A DNA stretch of 64,000 bases from Rhizobium ruizarguesonis (GTDB lineage Bacteria; Pseudomonadota; Alphaproteobacteria; Rhizobiales; Rhizobiaceae). The notes under the pieces were generated by a model that was not told the DNA's origin, ran no database searches, and saw nothing but the letters and a program-made list of their open reading frames with translations. How positions within the stretch are numbered: position 1 is the first letter of the stretch; every line of letters begins with the position of its first letter. A program made the translations under genes and the position numbers. Shown here piece after piece: positions 7,582 through 16,385 of this stretch. The DNA lies in contig NZ_PQIG01000085.1 in assembly GCF_012349115.1 (NCBI RefSeq), positions 18,074 through 82,073 on the forward strand. Direction: 5' to 3'.

Positions 7582-8025
7582 TCAATTTCCAAAGCGCGAG
7601 GTAATTTCTGTGGCAAGTGTTGCACCTTCGTTACGGTAGCGCTCTTCTGCCACGATGGCCGCCGGGGTGCAATCCGTATAGACCGAGGCGAAGGCGCGAT
7701 AGCCGCGATTGAAGGCCGCTGTGAGCTTTTCCTTGCGCAACTGCTCGTTGCCGGTCTCCGAATCGAGCAGCTGCTGCATGCCGTTTCGCCACTCGTCGCC
7801 ACCCGCTGCCTTGCAGAGCGTTCTCAGATAATGCACCGAACCCAGCACCTCGGCGAACCGCGCCAGCTTGTCGTCATAGGGCACGCTCACGATCGGCGGC
7901 GCAATCTGCTCCTCCTGTGGAGGCGAGGTGTTCTTGCCCTGCGCCATCGCAGGGCCGGCGAGCACGAGCAGGGACAGGAAAACGCGTCGAACAGGAATCA
8001 TGCTCGTAGTTGATACGCTCAGCAT
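7582..8025 (-). CDS. exported protein resembling the TIGR02301 family
   Basis: 147 residues from 8025, or 139 from the ATG at 8001, which begins directly with a signal peptide (MIPVRRVFLSLLVLAGPAMA). The mature part has a short Pro-rich linker and then a helical domain with LGSVHYLRTLC and two conserved-looking cysteines (LC...TDC), probably a disulfide, plus FNRGYRAFASVY. It resembles a small periplasmic family of unknown function found in Rhizobiales (recalled as TIGR02301, not checked). It lies directly downstream of the Nudix gene on the same strand. Confidence 0.7.
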   Translation of the reverse strand: MLSVSTTSMIPVRRVFLSLLVLAGPAMAQGKNTSPPQEEQIAPPIVSVPYDDKLARFAEVLGSVHYLRTLCKAAGGDEWRNGMQQLLDSETGNEQLRKEKLTAAFNRGYRAFASVYTDCTPAAIVAEERYRNEGATLATEITSRFGN

Positions 8026-8059
8026 GACAGCAACAAGGCGTGCTTCAAAGTTTCCACGT

Positions 8060-8476
8060 CTATTCGCCGCCCGCCAGCCGCTCAACGCATTCGAGCACGC
8101 TCTGCGGTACGGGCAATTGCCGGATATCCTCCACCGTGTACCAGCCGAGGGCGGCCGCATCGTCGGCGGCTTCCGCCACCGCGTCTTCATCTGCATCGAC
8201 GCGAAAGACCGACAGCAGGAAATGGCTCTTGACGCTGCCGTCGGCCGCAAGCGTCTTCAGGTCGTAGGTCGAAAACAGCCGCGGATTACGTGCCGAAATG
8301 CCGGTCTCTTCATGGAATTCGCGCAATGCCGTTTGGTCCGGCGTTTCGCCGGGCTCGGCCCGCCCGCCGGGAAAGGCATACATGTCGGCGGAAGGCGGAT
8401 TGCGCCGCAACACGAGGAGGAATCGCCCGTCTCGTTCGAGAATGGCGGAGGAGGCGGCTCTGGCGGTGGAGGTCAT
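8060..8476 (-). CDS. Nudix hydrolase
   Basis: 138 residues, a compact single Nudix domain that hydrolyses nucleoside diphosphates linked to another group. The Nudix box is perfect: residues 38-60 match G-x5-E-x7-REUxEExGU (GRAEPGE ... REFHEETGI). An upstream strand (FLLVLRRNPP) and MYAFPGG are typical of MutT/ADP-ribose pyrophosphatase-like members; the exact substrate is not readable. Downstream is the small exported protein gene. Confidence 0.9.
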   Translation of the reverse strand: MTSTARAASSAILERDGRFLLVLRRNPPSADMYAFPGGRAEPGETPDQTALREFHEETGISARNPRLFSTYDLKTLAADGSVKSHFLLSVFRVDADEDAVAEAADDAAALGWYTVEDIRQLPVPQSVLECVERLAGGE

Positions 8477-8548
8477 CGGGGCCTGCTCTTGCTGTGATCG
8501 CCCATCTTATCGGATGAAGAGTGCGACGGAGATTCGAAAGGTGCTTCC

Positions 8549-8869
8549 ATGACCTACATCATCTTTGCGTTTGCTGCCCTCTTCGAGATCGCTGGCTGCT
8601 TTGCCTTCTGGGCATGGCTGAAGCTCGAAAAACCCGTCTGGTGGCTGGCACCGGGCATGGTCTCTCTGGCACTTTTTGCCTGGGCTGTGACGCTGGTGCC
8701 GAGTGAGGCTGCCGGTCGTACCTTCGCGGCTTATGGCGGCATTTATATCCTCGCCTCGCTGCTCTGGCTGTGGCTGGTCGAGAGCCGCGTGCCTGATCGT
8801 TACGATATCGGCGGCGCGCTGATCTGCCTTGCCGGCGCCAGCCTCATCCTCTTCGCACCGAGAGGCTGA
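8549..8869 (+). CDS. YnfA/UPF0060-family inner membrane protein
   Basis: 106 residues, four predicted transmembrane helices and almost no loops, the usual size of this family. Family-typical features are FALFEIAGCFAFW in helix 1 and AAYGGIYILASLLWLW in helix 3. The fold is related to small multidrug resistance transporters, but a transport substrate is not established. It starts the plus-strand pair with the SRAP gene 41 bases downstream. Confidence 0.9.
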   Translation: MTYIIFAFAALFEIAGCFAFWAWLKLEKPVWWLAPGMVSLALFAWAVTLVPSEAAGRTFAAYGGIYILASLLWLWLVESRVPDRYDIGGALICLAGASLILFAPRG

Positions 8870-8910
8870 GGCGTCTTGACCGGATACGAGCCGGGTGTAA
8901 AGACAGGCCG

Positions 8911-9675
8911 ATGTGTGGACGTTTCGCCCTGACAAGCTCCAGCGCCGACCTGAGCGACTTCTTCTCCGGTCTCGATCTCGACGATTTTCCGGCGCGCTAC
9001 AACATCGCGCCGACGCAACCGATCCTCGTCGTCATATCCGGCGAGGGCAGGGAGCAGGGCAGCAACTTGGCCGACCGGCGCGCCGTGCTCGTGCGCTGGG
9101 GCCTCACGCCCGGCTGGGTCAAGGATCCGAGAGATTTTCCGCTGCTGATCAACGCGCGCTCCGAAACCGCGATTGGCAAGGCCTCCTTCCGCGCCGCCAT
9201 GCGTCATCGCCGCGTGCTCATTCCAGCCTCCGGTTTCTATGAATGGCATCGCCCGCCGAAGGAAAGCGGCGAGCGGCCGCAGGCCTACTGGATCAGGCCG
9301 CGCCAGGGTGGGGTCATCGCCTTTGCCGGGCTGATGGAGACATGGTCTTCGGCCGACGGCTCCGAGGTCGATACCGGCGCGATCCTGACGACATCGGCCA
9401 ATTCAGCCATATCGGCGATCCACGTTCGCATGCCTGTCGTCATCAAGCCTGAGGATTTCTCGCGCTGGCTCGATTGCAAGACGCAGGAACCGCGCGAGGT
9501 GGTCGACCTGATGCAGCCCGTTCAGGACGATTTCTTCCAGGCTGTCCCGGTCTCCGACAAGGTCAACAAGGTTGCCAATATGGGGCCTGACCTGCAAGAG
9601 CCGGTCGTCATCGAAAAGCCGCTGAAGGCGCCCGAGAAGCAAAAGCCTTACGACGGCCAGCTCAGCTTCTTCTGA
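8911..9675 (+). CDS. SRAP-domain protein (HMCES/YedK family)
   Basis: 254 residues. SRAP proteins recognise abasic sites in single-stranded DNA and form a DNA-protein crosslink through the N-terminal cysteine. Here the protein begins MCGRFALT, so C2 becomes the catalytic N-terminus after Met removal. Other family residues are present: NIAPTQP, NARSETA, the FYEWHR segment with the catalytic Glu, and RMPV for the histidine-region strand (IHVRMPVVI). The C-terminal tail is Lys/Pro rich. The gene is unlinked to other repair genes in this window. Confidence 0.95.
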   Translation: MCGRFALTSSSADLSDFFSGLDLDDFPARYNIAPTQPILVVISGEGREQGSNLADRRAVLVRWGLTPGWVKDPRDFPLLINARSETAIGKASFRAAMRHRRVLIPASGFYEWHRPPKESGERPQAYWIRPRQGGVIAFAGLMETWSSADGSEVDTGAILTTSANSAISAIHVRMPVVIKPEDFSRWLDCKTQEPREVVDLMQPVQDDFFQAVPVSDKVNKVANMGPDLQEPVVIEKPLKAPEKQKPYDGQLSFF

Positions 9676-9900
9676 ACACTATCCGCCGCACCAGCAAGCC
9701 CGTCGGCGACCTATCGGCGCCGACATCTCACATAAGCGACGGCGATGCGTCGCTTCGTCCATCAGGTTTTTCGGGTTGTGCTGATGTCGCCAGAGCGTTG
9801 TCAGGAGATTTCCGGCAATTGCCTCGTCATTCACTTCGTCAGCGGTGCCTAACGCATGCAACCCGAAAGCACGCATGATTCCAATTTGAAGCCTCTTGCC

Positions 9901-10041
9901 TCAAGCGGATTTCTTGACGCTGGTCGGCCTATGCTTCGCCATCAGCGATGCTGCGGCAACAGCCTTCAGGCCGACGGGGCGATAGTTTGCGGCGAGGTCT
10001 GGCTTGGCCGCCTGCTGTTCGCTGGTCTTGTTCGAAGTCAC
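9901..10041 (-). CDS. 46-residue basic small protein
   Basis: A GTG start at 10041 is preceded by AAGGAG with six bases of spacing, a near-ideal ribosome site, and the frame runs 46 codons to TGA at 9901. The product begins MTSNKTSEQQAAKPDLAANY, continues with RPVGLKAVAAASLMAKH and ends in a lysine-rich tail (VKKSA). It is hydrophilic with a short amphipathic Ala-rich helix and a net positive charge, with no cysteine or signal peptide. I do not recognise it. Its support is the ribosome site, the even composition and the lack of any competing gene. Confidence 0.6.
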   Translation of the reverse strand: MTSNKTSEQQAAKPDLAANYRPVGLKAVAAASLMAKHRPTSVKKSA

Positions 10042-10281
10042 GATACTCTCCTTGCGTGGTTCTTCCCTGGGTGTTTTATGGTTTGATGTTTCGTCACGAA
10101 TAGCGACAAAATGGGGGCGTCGCTTATCAGGATTTGTAAACGCGCACCATAATTCGCGAGGCTTAACTGAAGCCTACGTTGGTTAAAACTTACTGAAGAG
10201 AGTAGTTCCAATAAAAGTGCGAAAGCGGTTTTCTGGGGAAAAGCGCGGAACAGTTTTCACCCGGATAAGCGCACGGTTTCT

Positions 10282-10306
10282 CCGGGAAAACGCATGCTTT
10301 TCCCGG
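10282..10306. repeat. 9-bp inverted repeat
   Basis: Arms 10282-10290 and 10298-10306 are perfect complements around CGCATGC. It could be a terminator or an operator-like site for the small gene at 9901-10041, whose start is 240 bases away. Confidence 0.5.
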
Positions 10307-10331
10307 GGATCCGTCAGAACGAAGGGAGAGA

Positions 10332-10366
10332 AGCATTTCCGTAATTTGGAGAAATCCGGAAATGCT
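10332..10366 (-). terminator. hairpin downstream of pssA
   Basis: Perfect 10-bp stem (10332-10341 with 10357-10366) and a 15-base loop, starting seven bases past the pssA stop. There is no run of T, so termination is plausible rather than certain. Confidence 0.5.
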
Positions 10367-10372
10367 CGGTGA

Positions 10373-11218
10373 TCAGATGTGCCGGCCGATATCGTCGTCG
10401 CCGATGCCCGGCTCCTCGATCGTCAGCGTTCCGTATTTCCGCTGCCATTTCCGCGCGCCGAAGGGAAGCGATAGGAGGTAGGCGGCAACGGTGAAGACCA
10501 TCACCTCCCAGGTGTAGCTCATTAGCAGAGCCACATAGAGCACGACGCCAAGCATCATCGGCAGCACGAGATCGCGCCGCAAGCGGTTGCCTTCCGATTT
10601 GCCTGACCAGACCGGCAGCCGGCTGATCAGCAGGAAGGCGATGAGCACGGTGTAGATCGACGAGAGATAGGCGAAGGTGCGGTCCGTCGCCAGCCCGAGG
10701 AAGCCGAGATAGACCGGCAGCAGCACCAGCATGGCGCCGGCCGGCGCCGGCACGCCGACGAAATATTCCGATTGCCAGCTCGCCTTGTTTTCGCGTTCGG
10801 CCATGACGTTGAAACGGGCAAGGCGAAGCCCGGCGGCGATCGCATAGATCAGGGCGGCGATCCAGCCGAGCGAGCGCGCCTGGTCGAGCGCGAAGACATA
10901 AACGACGAGGGCGGGTGCGACGCCGAAATTGACGATGTCGGCAAGCGAATCCATCTGCGCGCCGAATTTGGAAGTCGCCTTCATCAGCCGCGCCACGCGC
11001 CCGTCAATACCGTCGAGGAAGGCGGCGAGCAGCACCATGGAGACGGCGAGTTCGTAACGATTCTCGAAAGCCAGCCGGATGCCGGTCAGCCCGGCGCAGA
11101 TCGCCAGAATGGTGATGAGGTTCGGAAAGACGAGCCGGAGCGGGATTTCGCGCAGACGTGGGCCGCGGGCGGAATCATCCGGCCCATTGGGCTCGAAAGG
11201 CGGAAAAGGCGTTTCCAT
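10373..11218 (-). CDS. pssA: CDP-diacylglycerol-serine O-phosphatidyltransferase
   Basis: Makes phosphatidylserine from CDP-diacylglycerol and serine in the inner membrane, the first step to phosphatidylethanolamine. 281 residues with about eight transmembrane segments. The CDP-alcohol phosphotransferase motif is complete: DG-x2-AR-x8-G-x3-D-x3-D (DGRVAR ... GAQMDSLAD) near residues 80-105. The ATG at 11218 is used because the longer frame would begin with TTG at 11230. It follows psd, 74 bases upstream on the same strand, so consecutive pathway steps are likely co-transcribed. The acidic N-terminus (FEPNGPDD) is typical of the type-II membrane form. Confidence 0.95.
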   Translation of the reverse strand: METPFPPFEPNGPDDSARGPRLREIPLRLVFPNLITILAICAGLTGIRLAFENRYELAVSMVLLAAFLDGIDGRVARLMKATSKFGAQMDSLADIVNFGVAPALVVYVFALDQARSLGWIAALIYAIAAGLRLARFNVMAERENKASWQSEYFVGVPAPAGAMLVLLPVYLGFLGLATDRTFAYLSSIYTVLIAFLLISRLPVWSGKSEGNRLRRDLVLPMMLGVVLYVALLMSYTWEVMVFTVAAYLLSLPFGARKWQRKYGTLTIEEPGIGDDDIGRHI

Positions 11219-11292
11219 ATCGCGTTCCAATCGTTCCTAAAGCAATTCCAGCAAAACTGCGCAGCGTTCACTTCCGTGAAAGCTGAACCGCT

Positions 11293-11991
11293 CTAGCTGC
11301 GGCGGCTGATGACGGGACCCTTGGCGGAGGCGAATTCGGCAATGACGGTTTCTCCCGCAACCGCCGTCTGGCCGAGCGAGACGCGTGGCGCAGCACCGGC
11401 GGGCAGGAATACGTCGAGCCGCGAGCCGAAACGGATCAGCCCGAAGCGCTCGCCGGCATCCACCGGCTCGTTGGGGTTTGCCCAGCAGAGGATGCGCCGC
11501 GCCACGAGGCCGGCGATTTGCACGACGCCGATCTGGCCGTGGTGGGTTTCGATCACCAGTCCATTGCGCTCATTGTCCTCGCTCGCCTTGTCGAGTTCGG
11601 CGTTGACGAAGCTGCCGGAGCGGTAGTTGATGCTGACGATGCGCCCGCGCATCGGCGCCCGGTTCACGTGGCAATTGAAGACGTTCATAAAGACCGAGAT
11701 GCGCAGCATCGGCTCGGAGCCGAGATTGAGCTCTGCCGGAGGGGTCACCATCTGGATCGCCGAGACCTTGCCGTCGGCGGGAGAGATCACCAGATCGTCG
11801 TCCTGCGGGGTCACGCGCTCGGGATCGCGGAAAAAATAGGCGCACCAGAGCGTGAAGATCATGCCGATCCAGAAGAGCGGCTTGAAGATCCAGCCCAAGA
11901 CAAGCGACGCGACGAAGAAGGCGGCAACGAAGGGATAACCCTCCTTGTGCACGGGGACGATCGTGTTGCGAACCGTGTTGAACAGGCTCAT
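11293..11991 (-). CDS. psd: phosphatidylserine decarboxylase proenzyme
   Basis: Converts phosphatidylserine to phosphatidylethanolamine using a pyruvoyl group. 232 residues, the short type usual in alphaproteobacteria. Self-cleavage should occur at G189-S190 (RFGSRLD), generating the pyruvoyl from serine. Two hydrophobic segments lie at about 21-52, and the HVNRAPMRG and VIETHHG segments carry the conserved histidines. The start is supported by AAGGAG nine bases upstream. With pssA downstream and an Atm1-like exporter upstream on the same strand, the cluster supplies the main zwitterionic phospholipid. Confidence 0.96.
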   Translation of the reverse strand: MSLFNTVRNTIVPVHKEGYPFVAAFFVASLVLGWIFKPLFWIGMIFTLWCAYFFRDPERVTPQDDDLVISPADGKVSAIQMVTPPAELNLGSEPMLRISVFMNVFNCHVNRAPMRGRIVSINYRSGSFVNAELDKASEDNERNGLVIETHHGQIGVVQIAGLVARRILCWANPNEPVDAGERFGLIRFGSRLDVFLPAGAAPRVSLGQTAVAGETVIAEFASAKGPVISRRS

Positions 11992-12125
11992 GGCTGCCGG
12001 TCTCCTTGCGTTTCCATTTTTGCTGGTTAGCGAAAAACCGTCTCCGGGGCAATGCTGCGGCCTCGGCCCTGGTTCCCACGCCGGGGTTCTGAACAACAAA
12101 AGCCGGCCGGCGTCGGTCTCCCGGC

Positions 12126-14003
12126 TCAGCTTGCCGGAGCAAGCCGCGTTATCACGCCGAGGTCGTCGCTTTCGCGCACCTGCTTCAGATGTTCCTCCGC
12201 CTGTGTCGCCTCGCGCTGGCGGTTCCACATCGAGGCATAGAGGCCGTTCCTTTCGAGGAGGGCGGCATGGGTTCCGCGCTCGGCGATCTCGCCGCTTTTG
12301 AGCACGATGATTTCATCGGCGCTGATGACAGTCGAAAGCCGGTGGGCGATAACAAGCGTCGTGCGGTTCTTCGAAACCAGGTCGAGTGCTTCCTGGATTT
12401 CTCGTTCCGTCGTCGTGTCGAGCGCCGACGTCGCCTCGTCGAGGATCAGGATCGGCGGCGCCTTGAGGATGGTGCGGGCGATCGCCACCCGCTGCTTCTC
12501 GCCGCCCGAAAGCTTCAGCCCGCGCTCGCCGACCTTGGTTTCGAAACCCTCGGGCAGCGTTTCGATGAAATGCGCGATCTGCGCCACCTCGGCAGCGGCA
12601 AAGACTTCGCCGTCGCTGGCCGATGTGCGGCCGTAGCGGATGTTGTAGGCGACCGTGTCGTTGAAGAGCACGGTATCCTGCGGCACCATGCCGATCACCG
12701 AGCGCAGGCTCTTCTGCGTCACCGTGCGGATATCCTGACCGTCGACGCTGATTGCGCCGCTCTGGATATCGTAGAAACGATACAGCAGGCGCGACAGCGT
12801 CGATTTGCCCGCACCCGACGGACCGACGACGGCGACCGTCTTGCCGGCCGGCACCTCGAAGGAAATGCCCTTCAGGATCGGACGGGCCGCATCATAGGCG
12901 AAGTGTACGTCCTTGAAGGAGATCGCGCCCTGGCCGATCCGAAGTTCGGTCGCATCGGGCGCGTCTTTGACTTCGGTCTGCACTTCAAGCAAATCGAACA
13001 TCTGCTCGATGTCGGTCAGCCCCTGGCGGATTTCGCGATAGACGAAGCCGATGAAATTGAGCGGTACGGAAAGCTGCAGCAGCATCGAATTGACGAAGAC
13101 GAAATCGCCGACCGTCTGCTCACCGCGCTGCACGGCCAACGCCGACAGCACCAGCATGATGGTCGTGCCGATGCCGAAGATGACGCCTTGGCCGAAATTC
13201 AGCCAGCCGAGCGAGGTCCAGACATCGGTCGCCGCCTTCTCGTAGCGTTCCATCGATTTGTCGAAACGCTTTGCCTCCATCTCCTCATTGCCGAAATATT
13301 TGACGGTCTCGAAATTGAGGAGGGAGTCGATCGCCTTGGTGTTGGCGTCGGTATCGCTGTCGTTCATCGACCGGCGGATGGCGATGCGCCAGTCGGATGC
13401 GCGGATCGTGAACCAGATATAGGCCCAGACGGTAAAGGCGGTAACGGCGAGATAGGAGAAGCCGTAGCCCCACCAGAAGATCACTGCCGTCAGCAGGAAT
13501 TCGATGACGGTCGGGACGGAGTTGAGGATCGTGAAGCGCACGATCGTCTCGATACCCTTGGTGCCGCGCTCGATGATGCGGGAGAGACCGCCGGTCTTGC
13601 GCTCCAGATGGAAGCGCAGCGACAGTTCGTGCATGTGCACGAAGGTCCTGTAGGCGAGCTGGCGCACTGCATGTTGTCCGACGCTGGCAAAGAGCGCGTC
13701 GCGCAGCTGGTTGAGGCCGAGCTGGATCAGCCGGGTGATGTTATAGGCGATGACAAGCGCGATGGCGCCGGCCAGCAGCGGCGGCACGGAGCCGGCAAGA
13801 TCCATCCTGCCGTTCAGCGCATCGGTCGACCATTTGAAGAAATAGGGGACGAGCAGCAGGACGAACTTGGAGATCAGCAGAAAGACCGAAGCCCAGACGA
13901 CGCGCATCTTGAGGTCTGGCCGGCCGGCCGGCCACATATAGGGCCAGAGGTTGAGAAGCGTCTGCGGCAGGTTGGAATCCGAGACTGTCTTGCCGTTTGC
14001 CAT
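12126..14003 (-). CDS. Atm1-like ABC exporter (fused permease and ATPase)
   Basis: 625-residue half-transporter: six transmembrane helices (about 35-330), then one ABC domain. Walker A GPSGAGKST, signature LSGGEKQR, Walker B ILILDEATS and the switch His (IAHRLST) are all intact, and the D-loop SALD is normal. The membrane part resembles the ABCB7/Atm1/HMT1 branch that exports glutathione-linked sulfur or metal compounds (RTFVHMHELSLRFHLERKTGGLSR is characteristic). GGAGA lies before the ATG at 14003; reading further upstream would run into the LysM gene in another frame. Position beside psd/pssA also fits a lipid role, but sequence favours the Atm1 type. Confidence 0.92.
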   Translation of the reverse strand: MANGKTVSDSNLPQTLLNLWPYMWPAGRPDLKMRVVWASVFLLISKFVLLLVPYFFKWSTDALNGRMDLAGSVPPLLAGAIALVIAYNITRLIQLGLNQLRDALFASVGQHAVRQLAYRTFVHMHELSLRFHLERKTGGLSRIIERGTKGIETIVRFTILNSVPTVIEFLLTAVIFWWGYGFSYLAVTAFTVWAYIWFTIRASDWRIAIRRSMNDSDTDANTKAIDSLLNFETVKYFGNEEMEAKRFDKSMERYEKAATDVWTSLGWLNFGQGVIFGIGTTIMLVLSALAVQRGEQTVGDFVFVNSMLLQLSVPLNFIGFVYREIRQGLTDIEQMFDLLEVQTEVKDAPDATELRIGQGAISFKDVHFAYDAARPILKGISFEVPAGKTVAVVGPSGAGKSTLSRLLYRFYDIQSGAISVDGQDIRTVTQKSLRSVIGMVPQDTVLFNDTVAYNIRYGRTSASDGEVFAAAEVAQIAHFIETLPEGFETKVGERGLKLSGGEKQRVAIARTILKAPPILILDEATSALDTTTEREIQEALDLVSKNRTTLVIAHRLSTVISADEIIVLKSGEIAERGTHAALLERNGLYASMWNRQREATQAEEHLKQVRESDDLGVITRLAPAS

Positions 14004-14162
14004 GATTGTCTCCAGCCCGGATGGGCTTGCCGCGATTCGATGCCGGCAAGAGCGCGAACCGGGACGTGCCTGAAAGCGCTTCCCACAACCCGCAGCCGCC
14101 ACCGCCAGATAGGGTGCCGGGCGGACGAATACAACAATTGCTGGGGTAAGGAAACGACGAGG

Positions 14163-14183
14163 CCGGGCGCTTATCCCGCCCGG
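14163..14183 (-). terminator. weak hairpin after the LysM protein gene
   Basis: A 7-bp GC-only stem (14163-14169 with 14177-14183) lies 22 bases past the stop at 14206. There is only a scattered T-rich tail. Confidence 0.35.
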
Positions 14184-14205
14184 TCTTGCCGTGTTGTTTT
14201 GCAGC

Positions 14206-16230
14206 TTAGAGATGCTGGCCGGACATGCGCTTGCGGTGCAGCTCTTCGGCATTCGGCAGTACATCCTTCGGCAGGCCGAAAATCTGGCCAGGGCGGATGC
14301 GATCGGGATTGATGATCTTGTCCTCGTTGGCGATGTAGATTGTCGTGTAGCGAACGCCGAGACCATAGGTGCGGCGCGAGATCTGCCACAGCGTGTCGCC
14401 GCGGCGAATGATAACCGCTGCGTTGTTTGCCGTCAGCGGCGCCTGTTCGATCGTCTTCGGCTGGTTGCTTCCGACATCGTTTGCGGACGGCGCTGCCGGC
14501 GCGGGTGCCACGGCGAGTTCGGCGATCATCGCGCCGAGCCTGTCGAGTGCGCTGCCCACGGATTTCGCATCCTTCGGCAGGCCCTGCAGCAGTTTCAGCG
14601 CGTTGCCGGCGATCTGAGAGGCGGAGCCTGACGTCTGCTTGAAGACATCAGGCGCATCGGCCGCAGGGCGGAAATCGGCGACGGAGCGCAGAGCGAATTC
14701 CGTTGCCGAGCGCGCCGCGGCGAGCTGCTCGGCGCCTGGCAGCTTGCCATCGGCAAACAGGCCCTTCAGCAGGCCGAAGGCCTTGCCGACTTCGGCTTTG
14801 AGTTTGTCGAGCTCGCCTTCGTCGAGCGGCACCATCGAGGGAGCGCTGTTCGTGTCGGCGGGTACCGATTGTGCGGCGACCCTCACCTGGTCGCCGGCTG
14901 GGCGATTGAAATTCACCGCCGCGCGCACGATCACTTTGCCTGCGGGATCAACGACATCGACGCGGATCTTGTGGTCGCCGACCGAGAGCGCCACCACGCC
15001 GTCGATGACGAAGTGGCCGTCGGAGCCGGCGGTATCCTGGCCGACGAGGCTGTCGTCGGCATAACCGATAACCTTGGCGTTGGGGCGCGTCGTGCCGGCA
15101 ATAAAGATCTTGTTGCCCTCGATTTCGACGGCATTGACCATCACATCGGGCACATTCGCCTTATCCGATGGCGTAGCTGCGCCGGCGGAGGAGGTGTCGG
15201 TGAGGTTCGGCGCCTGCAGCGCCAGCTCGCCGGTTGGTGCAACTGTTGCGGTAGGCGCAGCCGAGCTTTCGCCCGTTGCCGGCTTGTCCGCAGGCGGGGC
15301 CATCGGATTGGAGGCATCGGCAACTTCGGTTCCGGCCTTCGGCGCGGTGATGATGCGGCTCGCCGCACCGGGTTTGGAGACCATGGCGAGCAGATTGGCG
15401 CCATTGCCGTCCTTCGGCACGGAAATGGTCGCGACTTCTTCGGAAAGCGTGCTCTTGCCGTCCTTGCCCGTGAACTTGAGCACGAGCTGGTGGTCGCCGG
15501 CCGGAAGCGGATCGTCGAGGACGGCAGCAAAATCGCCGCTCGCATCGACATTGGCCGTCGTCACCACCTTCTCGCCGTCGAGCACCTCGAGCTTGCCGTT
15601 CGGTTCGGCGGAGCCGGCGATCACCGTCGAGCCGTCGGGCTCGACGCGCAATACGTCGAAGGCCGGAAGTTTCGGGCCGGTATTCTCCGCTGCCGTGTTC
15701 GCCGCAGGGGCGGTCTCCGGCGCACCGGTCAGAGCAGCCTCTGCCTTGGCGATCGCGGCAAGCGCATCGGCAATGTTCTCAGGCAGCGATTGGACGATGG
15801 CGAGCGCCTTCGCGCCGCCGTCCTTGGCCTTGGCGGCAAGGGTCTGGGTCGCGGGATCGAGGCCCTCGGGAATAGTGAAGCCGGCAAGTGCGGTCAGCGC
15901 GTTGACGGCCTTGGTCTTGGCGGCAGTGAAAACATCGATGGCCGGGCCTTTGCCGTCCGCAAGCAGCGCCTTGAGCTCGCTGAGCGATACGCCGGCATCG
16001 GCCGAAAGGCGACCGACCTGATCGGCGACCGCAGCCGCATCGCCCACAGCGGAGCGCGATGTCTTTGACGCCTCGTTAACCGTGTTCTTGAGCTCCGTGC
16101 TCGCCTGGTTGATGGCGTCGCCGACCTTGGTTGCATCGCCGCCGATACGCGGCATGACGACAAACACCATCAGTAGGATTGCGATTGCGAGGACTGCAAG
16201 AGCCAGCAAGCCGGCACGGTTCTTCATCAT
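14206..16230 (-). CDS. membrane-anchored LysM protein with two Ig-like modules
   Basis: 674 residues. An uncleaved-looking N-terminal transmembrane segment (residues 5-27) anchors a large periplasmic part. After a helical Ala/Lys-rich stretch come two similar beta modules (about 195-275 and 375-450), each with a ...EVDG...V.AG...PNGK/PNAKV... core and a DGHF/SGDF turn, which look like duplicated bacterial Ig-like domains. A LysM domain ends the protein (about 615-670: VIIRRGDTLWQISRRTYG ... IYIANEDKI), which should bind peptidoglycan. Pro/Ala linkers join the parts. It resembles rhizobial LysM peptidoglycan-binding proteins of unknown role; GGGAGA precedes the start. Confidence 0.85.
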   Translation of the reverse strand: MMKNRAGLLALAVLAIAILLMVFVVMPRIGGDATKVGDAINQASTELKNTVNEASKTSRSAVGDAAAVADQVGRLSADAGVSLSELKALLADGKGPAIDVFTAAKTKAVNALTALAGFTIPEGLDPATQTLAAKAKDGGAKALAIVQSLPENIADALAAIAKAEAALTGAPETAPAANTAAENTGPKLPAFDVLRVEPDGSTVIAGSAEPNGKLEVLDGEKVVTTANVDASGDFAAVLDDPLPAGDHQLVLKFTGKDGKSTLSEEVATISVPKDGNGANLLAMVSKPGAASRIITAPKAGTEVADASNPMAPPADKPATGESSAAPTATVAPTGELALQAPNLTDTSSAGAATPSDKANVPDVMVNAVEIEGNKIFIAGTTRPNAKVIGYADDSLVGQDTAGSDGHFVIDGVVALSVGDHKIRVDVVDPAGKVIVRAAVNFNRPAGDQVRVAAQSVPADTNSAPSMVPLDEGELDKLKAEVGKAFGLLKGLFADGKLPGAEQLAAARSATEFALRSVADFRPAADAPDVFKQTSGSASQIAGNALKLLQGLPKDAKSVGSALDRLGAMIAELAVAPAPAAPSANDVGSNQPKTIEQAPLTANNAAVIIRRGDTLWQISRRTYGLGVRYTTIYIANEDKIINPDRIRPGQIFGLPKDVLPNAEELHRKRMSGQHL

Positions 16231-16385
16231 TATGTCTCCCAGAGCGGCAATTTGCCGTAATACCCAAAATTGCTAGCGATTCCCGTTGCTTTCCACAAGC
16301 ATTCAAAGCAATTAGGCAAGCTAGGCACGCTGCTTTTCAGTCAATTTTCTTGACTGCATTGAAATGGAATAGTTGTTTTGCCCTC

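Larger units (their letters stand above)
9676..10372. other. 697-base region with one small gene and hairpins
   Basis: Between the SRAP gene and pssA. It contains a 46-codon minus-strand gene (9901-10041), a 9-bp hairpin (10282-10306) and a 10-bp hairpin at the 3' end of pssA (10332-10366). The rest shows no coding or RNA features that I can support. Confidence 0.6.

Noticed and set aside
12189..14312. Long open plus-strand frame of about 700 codons opposite the ABC exporter
   Set aside because: It lies antisense to a well-supported transporter gene, its sequence is Arg/Asp/Gly/His-rich in the way of high-GC antisense frames, and it has no domain.
12126..14366. Upstream extension of the ABC exporter to 14366
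   Set aside because: The added residues are encoded in the LysM gene in another frame; the ATG at 14003 has a ribosome site and the family's N-terminus.
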